The notes below the pieces were generated by a model. The model saw only the letters and a list, made by a program, of their open reading frames with translations, had not been told where the DNA came from and did not search any database. Position numbers and translations under genes: made by a program. Below, one piece after another: positions 21,956 to 32,715 of a stretch of 64,000 nt of DNA. Position 1 is the first letter of the stretch, and each line of letters starts with the position of its first letter. This DNA comes from Bugulina stolonifera (lineage: Eukaryota > Bryozoa > Gymnolaemata > Cheilostomatida > Bugulidae), in NCBI GenBank assembly GCA_935421135.1, contig OW285191.1, forward strand, positions 6,395,504 to 6,459,503, read 5' to 3'.

Positions 21956-24900
21956 CTATCTAGTCAAAATAGGTGCACCAGGTTGTCTGGTATTCGGAGG
22001 AATTAAAGATTTGTCCACTTTCTTCACATCGATGTGAAATGCAGGAGTAATCCATGTTCCACAACGACATCGTTCACCTTCAAGATACACTTTAATGGTG
22101 AACATGTCAGTGATTAAACTGGCCTACGACAAAATATTAATTATTAATATAAAGTTAAGAGATGTCTGCAGCAATGACAAAATATGTGACTTACCAGCCC
22201 AGCTCCACGATCCAACCTTGGCAGCACATTTAGCACAGTTAATCTGCAACAACATGAAAGTTGGACGCATAAATGTTATCGAACACTCAAAAACAATTTC
22301 AGCAGCATCTACTCATAAACATGTATTTGACAGAACACAACGACAAGCTTTAGCTTATTAAAGGGGTTATGACATGTGGTTTATGTCTATGTTCAAAGCA
22401 GCATCTCTTACTTAGGTTTATTGCATTTGTGCTACTATAAGCAGAGTTGTGCCCTCTTGCCCATGCTTTACTCATTAACACTACTGGATGCTGCTCCAAA
22501 CGCAACTTTGTTATGAAGACGCAACTGCGTGCTTTATGTCATATAGAGAAAATTGTTGAATTCAAGCTGTTTGCATAGAAAGAGTACAGTAGTGAACGAA
22601 TGATTTCACAGGATTTACTAATATAGCAGTAGAATAACTTGTGCAAGTTTTTGAATTTTTCTGGGCTTTACTTTTGCTGGCAATAACTAGCTGCCTTTAT
22701 TGGTAGGTCCGGTATTTCATTTGGCCACACTGTATACAGCGGCTATCATTGCGTTATTCTACATGCCTATACATTGCGTTGTGGTCTAGTTGTTCTAAAT
22801 ATAGCCCGGAAGCCGCAAGCATAGAGTAACTAACAGTACTAGAATAGTAAATATCTAGGCACTCAATATTATTGTGCCACTAGATAGCTGAGTGCGTCTT
22901 AATGCTACCTGAAAACACGTGGCATAACCCCTTTAAAATAAGTGGGTCTACAACTAAATCTACACTGAACAAGTCGCAAACATCTTCACATTCTCAAGTA
23001 AATTCTCACGAAAGACACAAACACCGTGACTTGACTAGTTGTCATCCTGAACACTTAATTCTAAAATGCAACTAGGTATTATCACAATACATCACTGTTA
23101 ATTCAACCCACCTTCCCCTGATGTTCGTGTAATCCCAACCTTTCCATCCATTTCATTGGCTCAATAAAGATAGAAAGTTTGCAATCAACAGCACTGGTTG
23201 AGACGGGCTTCTGCCATGGCCTACTAAATGCCAATTCACCAACTCCTTCGCGGTGTGCCAACAAATGGCTTTCCGTAAACAACAGACGCCTAAAAAAAAT
23301 TAAAGTCATCAGGCCTTATGAACTAAAATAGCACAACAGCTGTAGTTATTGGTGTCTAACCAGAAAAATTTAAATAACACAGTGTTCATGTCCCTCTGTG
23401 TAAACCTAATCTTGGCTGCTAGAAATATTTATAGCAAGCACAAGTACAAGCAAGTATCAGCTTTGGCAAACAAGTACAAGTATATATTTTTAGAATAAGC
23501 AAGCAAGTGCAAAGCATTCTTAAAACATTGTTGTAAGTTTACTCGTGCAATCGCTCAATTTCAGATTCATGTTATCCATAAGTGATATAATCTATGGATT
23601 TACTCCAAAAATATCTGTAGAAGACAAACTAAACATACCTTACCTGCACTTTTTGCATTTGTAAGTAGCAGTATCGGAACTGGTACTGGCAGCATCTGGG
23701 AAAGATGTCAGCATCTCTCCTGCCAGCACTAAAACAACACACAGAGTATCAACTGCTTGTTTCTCCCATCACTGGTTTAAGCCAACTGAATATATTATAT
23801 TTTCATGCATCAAACAAGACCCACAGCATAATTACTAAGATAATTATCACAGATAATGATATATAATTTACATCACAATTACCGATATAATGATAAAGTA
23901 TGTCAATCTGAGTACAAATACCAACATAAAATAATAGGTCTACTATACAGTTTACATAATCATAGCTCTGTTCCCAACACAAGGACTACAGAGCAGTTTC
24001 AATGAAAAAAAGCAATGCAAAATTTTATGCAAGCTGGAATAACAATAGAAAATAATTGAAGATAAGAAACTTACTGCGGCCAGTTGAAATCATTTCGCTT
24101 AGCCTCTCTAGTTGATAACACCTGTATGCTTTATTAGTTTTATCCACTCGCCACTCCATAAACTGGAATAATCTCAGCTGTTCAACAAATCCTGGATTAG
24201 GCCTACCAAAAGAAAACAGTAAGATAATAACATTGGTATTGACTAATGACTGTCAACACCAGTGAAGACAAGAAGATATACCAACATCCAACCTAAAACA
24301 AAAATGATGATTTAACAGTAGAACTCTGTCTAATTATATATTATACAAACACTATTCATGCAGTAGCATATTATTATAATCGCTATCCCCAACCTGTAGT
24401 CAGTAACAAAGGATTAAATATTTGTATGATACATGTTCCAAAATTTCTTTCCAACTTTCAATAGGAAACAAACATTATTAATAATAACTACTCTCAGCCA
24501 GTAAGAAAGGGCATCAAATAAACTTTTTACACATCTCCATGGGAATATATTATGTTGTGAAGAAGACACTTGTTAACTGTACAACCTTTCCCGTGTTTAA
24601 TCCAAAAATTATATTAAGTGTTATGGTGCCACATGTTTTGCCTTGCTCTAAGATACATCAATTAGCATAAATTAATTATGTTATTATACATATTATTATA
24701 CTTATAAAAGAAAATGCACATTTTATAGAAAGAGAATTAGTAGTTTGAATAAGATAGTTAATCAGTAGCATTCATATAGAATAGTTGATTTTTATAGTTT
24801 GAATAAAACAGTACATGCTAACAAGTGAATGCTGTGTTACTTGTTGGATGGACCCGCTAGGCCTACCAAAACATACACAAATATCACAAATATCACAAAC

Positions 24901-27900
24901 GTTGCAAAGACTTACATAACGTCTGGTTTAAGTTTTCTGAGATATTGGAAGCTGTCATCATAACTCATATTCAGTTTCCACATCAGATAAGCACAAACAA
25001 TAGCAGCACTTCTTGATTGGCCTGCATTGCTACAAGGAAAAAATATAGGACATAGGACGAGCTAATGGATTGAGACGTCCAGATTTCTTAGGCCTACTCT
25101 CTACCACTGCATTGAACTTAACTGTGCTCACTGATTGTTGACTAAAAAGTAGTAGGCATGATGTCGAGGCTAATTCTGGTGGCTACAATCAACAAAATGG
25201 CAACTAATCAGAATCCCAATGATCAGAGCTCAATGGCTCTGCTAACAATCAGGGATGTCACACTCATATAAATTAATTCGTGTGACATTCTATTGCTCGT
25301 GACTTCAATATATAGCTATCAAAAGCTTGTAACTTGAACTGTGATTTAATGGTGGCTACTAGCAAATCATTATACATGTACATGAAAGATTCAACAACTT
25401 GAGATTGGGGAGCTATAATTTGTAACGACTGGAAATAACACATTTTGCATGAAGCTAGTGACATTTTGCTTCAAAATGTGAACTTCTGGCACCATTTAGC
25501 TAACAGTGCAATAGTTCTATTTCACCCAAACTTAAATACTAGCCCATTGGCTTTATTAAAAACTGAAACCACAAGAAAAAATTGAATGGTAGCTAGATTT
25601 GTAGTTGATTTAGATAATTTAATAAAGACCTCAAGTGTCTGGGGATATGTAGAGATTTAACTTGTAGCTTGAGAGTTTTGATTAGTCACTACAAAGAATC
25701 GACTTTGACTAAAAACTGGTCATGGCAACTTGAGTCTCCAAAATAAAACTTGCAAACAACTCTGCTCATGATTGCTCAGTTTTAAAACTTTTATGAAGCC
25801 AAATTCTTTACAATTTTCATTTCTTAGGGGCTGCTGTAGTGGTCACTTGCCGTCCTACCAATTAGCCCACCAATCTCAATCTCCAAGTTGGAAGGACTAA
25901 TGTGAGGCAAGTTGGGGCACTCAATTTTCAAATGTTGGTGGAAAGGTTCAAATAGGCTACAATATGGCACTTAAATTTCCTTACTTTGAACAAAATTTCT
26001 CTGATAAGACTTTTGGAGGGCATTTAGCATAGAGCCATAGACAAAGAACTAAATTCTTTGTTGTAACGGTATTATTATAAGCAACTGTACACTATGTTAC
26101 TGGTACTAGAGACTAGTCAAGCCTGGTTCATTGTTATGTAGCTTTTCATCTCCACACCTGTAGAAGCTTGCACCAGACCAACCTAACACCATCAGACAGT
26201 ACCAAGCTAATAATTTAACAGAATATTAGGTATAATCCAGTTGTACTTTACAGATTCCTTCATCCTTGTTTAAAGTGGGAGTAGCACCAAAGACTGGGTA
26301 GTCTTCCTGAGTTGTCCCCACTTGCATGAGCAGAGAAATATAATTGGAAACCATTTATGCTAAATTTAGTTCTCTATTTCTCTTTCAGCTCTAATATTGT
26401 TTTACCACAAGTAGTTATGTGTATTTTGGAAAAATACTGGAAAATAGGACACCCACTACCTCTATTCACTCATGGGAGTTTTTAGAAAATATGAAGAAGT
26501 TGTCTTATCATTGTAGTATACCCTCAAATAAATGAGAAGTTTCCTTGCTAATTGCACTTTCTTGATGTTTAAAATCGAAAAGACAAGTGAATATAGGTGG
26601 CCAAGTATCATGTTATCAAATGTGTAGAAGGAATTTATAGACTCTTGGTTAATAGAAAGTTATTGAATAAAAGCTTTTTCATGTGCTTTATAACAAGGTT
26701 AACTGGGTTACTCAGATGACATAGACTGCCTTTGTTTGAGATCCATTTGTGGTAGATGACATCATCTGCTGTTGTACTGGCAGACCATTTTGAATAGCTC
26801 TAAGCAAGTACTATTCAACCAGCTATTCAGCCTTTTGATTGGTTTTGGTCAATTTTGGAAATATTCCCTCTTTAAAGTATTCAATTTTTGAGGATTTGAC
26901 CCTTCTAGTCAGTTAGGTAACACTTTTAGCTTCAAGATGATATGCAAATTGACTATATTTACTTTATTTACTTCAGTGTAATCAGACTGTAAAGTTTATA
27001 TATTGCTAAAAATGCTCAGCTATTCAACAATAGGTGAATAAGTGACGTCACTTGTTCAGGTTATCACTAGTGCAATCAAGCGGCACGTTGACTACTAGTT
27101 CTATGAGCCGCGCAAACACTGATTGTTCTAATGCAAATTACTATGAATCACCGGTCTATATTTAGTATTCATGCAACATGTACATAGCTTAATTCTTCAA
27201 CTACTAATGTGTAAAGGGGATTCTACTTTTGTCCCGATGATTTGCTGAAATTTGTCAATGAACATGGGCTTGCTTACAATTGGTTTTAATAGGTCAACTA
27301 GTCATGTGCACTAGTACAATAAACTAAACTATAATTGTAAACAGCATTATTCCCACAGTAACAATGGTAACAATTGACCTATTTATAACTAACACTCTCT
27401 CATTGGTTGTCTTTGTTTCTTTGTTCAACTATGTGAATGCTCTTTCATACTGAACAGACAAGTGACATCAATGAATAGTTGGAAATTCCTGGCAAAATTT
27501 CCTGAGCTTTTACAAAATTACTATATTTCAACGATTTTTGGGGTTCAAATACAGCCATTTGTACATGTTCAACCAAGTCAGGTTGCATGTCATTTTGAAG
27601 CCCAAAATATGAACTTACTAACTAAAATACCTATATTTTGAATCTTGTACTACTTTAAACTAGACAAGTAGGCTATACCAGTGTCAAAGTTCATCCTTAC
27701 TTATTGTTACCCAACTTTTGGTCTCATCTGCCCCCAGATGACTAATATCTTAGAAGAGAGCACCAAGAAATAATTCAAACATTATGAATAATCCAGTTGC
27801 CAGATTATAGGACTTCCATGTGTAAATATTTAAATTACATCTGTGGAGGTCCAAAGAAAGGTAATTAGAAAAGAAGCAGGTTGGATCTATTTTATCCAGT

Positions 27901-30900
27901 GAATGAGGGGAATAGACTACTATCATCTGTGTCATAAATGCTGCTGGCAATTCTGGGTAGTGTTAACTTTGTTGGGTTGCCAAGTGGAATTAGAATTCGA
28001 CAATCTTTTTTTCTTGTTCAACCATTTTACTTAATCTCGAATGTTAGTTGATCAATTTTGCAATTAACCCCAATAATTATAAAGAATAAAAATCAAGCAT
28101 TTTTGCCTTTATTTCTAGTACTGGTGTAGTTCTCGTATTTGGTTTTATATTCCGTTGGTTTTAAAAAGTTTTCACTTTAGCAATATTCGAACAATTTCCA
28201 GGTATATTGCACTAGCTTTTTAGTTTTAAATTTAACATGCATAAACAGAGCTACAAAATTATTTCACCCAACAACGGCTATATACCTACTAGACATCAGA
28301 GCAATTAATGGTTTCATGCTCGAACTCGGATCCTCCTATTTCAAAAAAAATTTACTAAATGAAAACTATTTGTTTGTTAACAGAATAAGTTTAATACCTC
28401 TTCTAGACCATCTATTGCTACAGAAATACTTAAACTTCCAAGATGCTAACTAAATTAAGATCTAATAGTTTTTGACACATTTTTTTGGAAATGGTAAGGC
28501 TTCAACTCTGAATGAAGCCTAATAATACAATACACCTACCAATATCAGCAAGCGTTATCTTACGGGTGCAGGGGCGGCTATAGGCACCCACGCCACCATC
28601 CTAAGCGTGTGTTCAATCAAGTATGCAATACTAGCTGTGCTCTGTAAACTATCAATACTATGCATATCTAGGCTTCAATTCATTTTCTATTTACTAGCTC
28701 AAACAGTAGGGGAGAGCGGGGTAAGTTGGGACAATTTTTGGTTTTTTGGGAATAATACGGAGTCTAGAAGTCATAGTAACATCATTTTTTGCATGGAGGT
28801 ACTTTAATATGTTGTCTAACTATAACCTCAAGCACACACATTGATAAGTCAGCATAGTGCTGTAATCCATGATTTGGCAGCGCATGTCAAACGTCCCAAC
28901 TTACCCCACTGACGGGGTAAGTTGGGACAGGGGTGGGGCAAGTTGGGACACCATTGAAAATATAGACTTTAGATTTAGATTTAGTCTCATTTTTTATCAT
29001 GAACAGATAGAATTGAAATGTTACAATAATATTACACATATTTAAAATTATTGCCACATGTATATATGTCAAAAAACATGTCTGTAAAAAACTGCTGAAC
29101 CTTAATTTAGTTCAAACTCGAAGTGTTTAATTTTTTTTATTACATGATAGTCTAAGGAGGGTATGAAAATTGTTTTGATGTAAAAGAGAATTTTTTTGTT
29201 AAGTAAATCTTTGTTAAAATAGGAGGATGCCAGCTTGAACATTAAAAACCCTTAACTCGTTTGGCGCCTTATAGGTGTAATAATTTATAATAGCTCTATT
29301 AGCTGTAATAATTTATAAAGCTCTTTTTTGACTAAGTTCCAGTCTACTTGTGCATATTAGACTTAAAACTATAAAAAACTAGCGCATCGTAGGTGACCAT
29401 TTTTCTAATTTTGGTACAGCACAATTTTCTTAAGCTTTAAGTTTGTCACTTAAAATAGATAAAATATAAAACCAAAACACCAGAAAAAAAACCAATACTA
29501 GAAAATATAGGCAAAAATGTTGATGCTGATGTTTACTATAATTATTATTAGAGTTTGATGTACAATTGAACAACTGACACTCTAGATAAAATGAAATCAT
29601 TGAGCAGAAAAAAGATTGTTGAATTTTAATTCCACTTGGCAACCCAACCCAGAATTCCCGGCAGCATTCATGACACAGGCGATAGTAGCCAATCCACCTC
29701 AGCCCCATTCATGCGATGGGGTCGATCCAACCTGCGTCTTATTGGATATTTACAGATGTAAAACCTATAACTTTGTAAATAGATTATCGATGATGTTTGA
29801 TTAAACTATCCCTTGGTACTCTCACCGAAGATGGTAGTTCAACTGGGGTTCGGTAACAATAAGTGTGGAGAGACATTGATTGTATATAGCCTACTTGTCT
29901 AGTTTGAACAACAAAGAGTGAATCCCACAAAGTTTATAACTTAATTATACCTAATGATCTATCGGATTATTAGCTTGGTGCTGTCTGACGGTGTTAGTTG
30001 GTCTGGCGGGGGTTTCAAAAGGCGCATTAAACGGTGTTCGAAGTGTAGGTATGAGTAGGAAGAGGATGTAGTTTATACATTGAATTGGTGCTACTGCTGT
30101 CAGGGTCATGAGTAAAGTTAGGACAGTACATGTATATACAAGTAGATCAAAAGCTGTTATAGCAATGAGTCAGGTTTGACCTGTTTCTACAAGGAGTAAT
30201 ATCAATACTACCTATAATGCCATCTCCACACAGGATTAGAGTTCTTTACCAAAGTCAAATGCTATCCAAGATTCATCAAACAACTTTTAGTTAAAGAAAA
30301 GGTGAAATTACAGTGTCATCTTGGATTCATATCATTCCACAAACATAATTTATTATTACAAAATGGTGTCCCAACTTGCCCCACTTCTAGCGTCCCAACT
30401 TGCCCCACACTCCCAACTTTTTGTAAAACATAATTTTTTATTAAAATTTTTGACTTGAGTTAATTTTAACTTTAGTTGTTCTAACTATATGTTATAGAGT
30501 CTCTATCTGCAAATTTTCAAAACTATGGGGTCATTCTTTCATTAAGAAAATTAGAAACTCGTCAAGAAAAAATAATTTACTCAAACATACAAATATTACA
30601 TTAGTGCAAATTGCACAAAAAATATTTATTCAACTTAAAAAACAAAATAGTGGGTTATGTTTATTTATGTTGGTCTAACCTTTGGTCCATACCATAAAAA
30701 TGCAATGGGTCTCATAATACCCGAAACAGCCCTGTCCCAACTTACCCCGCGTCCCAACTTACCCCGCTCTCCCCTACAGTCATTTTATAGTGCTGTAATA
30801 GTCATATTATATGTGTAGACTGTACTCATGCATGTTCATGTCCCATACTGATCTTGTATTAACTCCCTCAGGCGTGTCAAATTCATGACTTCTTGAAAAT

Positions 30901-32351
30901 AGGCTGGTGTTGGGATATTTCCTATATCCGCCCCTGTACGGGTGGATAAACTATAATTGTAGGACACTCATTACTCATCTAAAATGTAGACATGCTTCAG
31001 AGTGCTTGTCTTTAGTTCAATGCTTGACTTTCTAGTCTGGGTTTATACCATAATAAACAATTTTAATTGAAGGAACTTTCTGTTTCTGGCAATGCGTATT
31101 AAGCTGACCTACACTCTACAGATTAATAATGCATTATGATTATTTCTTTATTTTATTTTTTGCATGATTTCAAAAAAACTCTTTCTGTTCTTCTTACCTT
31201 TTGAGAGTGACCAAACATTGTTTGAAGTGAAAAATGTCAGTTCAGTTATGCAATTTTCCCACTAAGAATCTCAAATGGGACAAAAACATGGGAACTCACA
31301 TCAAAAAAAGAAATTAAAATCAGTTCTCCAGCTAGCCTATAATCAATCTCTTAGCTTTCGAGTCATTCGCAGATAAAATGAATGAAAATATACCCTAGAT
31401 TACATCGAGTGAAAATAGAACTTTGCATTCTGTCTTGTGTTATATCTGTGAACAGGAGCCTCTACACCAGGTTGAACCAAATCCATTGCAACACACTTAG
31501 AGCAGAGATTATGCCGTAATTCGTTTCCACTGTGTCATCTCGTAGTTTGCTGTAGCTTCCCTGGGACTTAGTTGCAAAAACGAAATGCAAGGCTCTGTTC
31601 TGAAATTTTCCTGCTTTTCAATATCATTTTTAAAATGGGGCCCCAAACCTGACAGCCGCATTATAGTTTCGATCTTCTGTTTCTGCATATCTCAAAACTC
31701 CTTTAACAGTTAGGTTGTCAATAAGCTTATCCCATTTCAGATCGAAGCTAATAAATTTCTATTCCCAAGTAAGGATGTGAAGTTACACTTTCTCTTTGTA
31801 GTTTAGTATCAATATTATAATAATAATATAATAAATAAATTATTATAAATAATAATTAATAATATAATACACATTGTGTTGGGATATCTCTCTCTAATGA
31901 AGAGCACCGAACACTTATTTAGGCTACATTGATTTTTTTTGCATTTACTCACACATACCACACTGATGTGCGTAAAATCGTGAGAACTCAGTTGATTGAG
32001 AGACAATAATAAGAAAATACAATTTATTAAAACTAAAATATCAATATGACAGGTAGGGCCTAAGGTAGGAGGTAGAACTAACCAGTGAACGATTACAGTT
32101 TTCTCCTTCAATCGGAATTCATCTATCCATTTCACAGAATCTTCAACATGAGCAAGTAAGTTTTCGTTATCAAGATCTAACAGCGGAATATGCTTGTAGG
32201 CCCCAATGTAATTTTCGGTAACGCTTCCAATTAATGGTTTGGCATCAATTGTAACGATTGCTTGAATGCAAAATTTTGCCAACACAGCTTTGTTGCACAC
32301 TGCAGACAAGTTACTCAGGTATAAATGTTCCAGAACGAGCGTCGGCTCCAT
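21956..32351 (-). CDS. DUSP12: Dual-specificity phosphatase 12 (7 exons, 314 aa)
   Basis: Exons: 32,351-32,083; 25,029-24,916; 24,202-24,075; 23,728-23,644; 23,289-23,112; 22,243-22,195; 22,077-21,956. All junctions are GT-AG with matching phases; total 945 nt, 314 residues plus stop (human DUSP12 is 340). The N-terminal half is a dual-specificity phosphatase domain with signature HCNAGQSRS (residues 89-97), nucleophile Cys90 and likely general acid Asp59. The C-terminal half is the DUSP12/YVH1 zinc-binding domain: C195xxC198, C261xxC264 in CAKCAAKVGSWSWAG, and C278xC280 in CRCGTWITPAFHI. In yeast and animals this family acts in 60S ribosome maturation (Mrt4 release), with the zinc domain essential. 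Intron 1 (7 kb) splits the Cys90 codon TG/C. The start is the first ATG of the open frame and lies 364 bp from the divergent thioredoxin-like gene. Confidence 0.95.
26274..26871 (+). mobile_element. TTAA-bounded module A, copy 2
   Basis: 598 bp between TTAA at 26,270-26,273 and TTAA at 26,872-26,875. It is the forward-strand relative of 20,621-21,297 and again lies directly upstream of element B. Confidence 0.75.
26876..27654 (+). mobile_element. TTAA-flanked element B, copy 3
   Basis: 779 bp between TTAA at 26,872-26,875 and TTAA at 27,655-27,658, near-identical to 3,790-4,568. It sits with module A inside the older GGGGTAAG-type element in DUSP12 intron 1. Confidence 0.9.
28708..30775. mobile_element. 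2.07-kb non-autonomous element, 25-bp perfect TIRs
   Basis: The terminal inverted repeats are perfect over 25 bp, starting AGGGGAGAGCGGGGTAAGTT and ending TGGGAC. The element is flanked by a 5-bp target duplication ACAGT (28,703-28,707 and 30,776-30,780). Sub-terminal copies of the GGGGCAAGTTGGGAC motif occur at about 28,895-28,955 in both orientations and at about 30,365-30,415. No transposase frame is present. GGGGTAAGTTGGGAC repeats are, to my recollection, widespread in marine invertebrate genomes; I do not assign a superfamily. It lies in DUSP12 intron 1. Confidence 0.9.
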
Positions 32352-32715
32352 TTACTCAAAGCTATAGCTGATGCTTTACTAAACACTGTGGGTGAGCGTA
32401 TGATGGGCTATGTTTTGGTGGTTGGTTGACAAGTAGTCAAAAATTGAAGCTCTCGAAGATACCCTCTCCTGTTTTAGTAGAATAATTTTTGTTTGAAAAA
32501 GGATCAGAACCACGTGCCGGAAATGAGGTTTATGCACGCATTGAAATCAACTCACTCCCCCAATAGCAATCTCAGTTTGCTAGGCAACTCTCGGACTAAC
32601 GTTGCAATTTGTAAACAAAGCCACATGGGTGTTGTCACCTTTGCCACATTTGCACTATCCATGACCCTAATATTCATTCAAATCAATGTGAATATCTACA
32701 TTGGTTAGCTTAATT
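32352..32715. promoter_or_regulatory. Bidirectional promoter region, DUSP12 / thioredoxin-like gene
   Basis: Only 364 bp separate the two divergent start codons. A CACGTG E-box is at 32,511-32,516, near the middle. No TATA box is evident in a suitable place on either side. Short upstream frames in this gap (for example 32,493-32,708) are probably 5' leader sequence. Confidence 0.6.

Larger units (their letters stand above)
25900..28560 (-). mobile_element. Older, inverted copy of the GGGGTAAGTTGGGAC element
   Basis: This region, minus the A+B insertion at 26,270-27,658, aligns in reverse orientation and with many substitutions to about 28,960-30,380. Landmarks include the strong match of 27,943-28,010 with the complement of 29,590-29,670, and GTGAGGCAAGTTGGGGCAC at about 25,908 against the complement of about 30,365-30,383. 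Its own terminal repeats are not intact. It is an old copy of the same family as 28,708-30,775, lying in DUSP12 intron 1. Confidence 0.65.
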
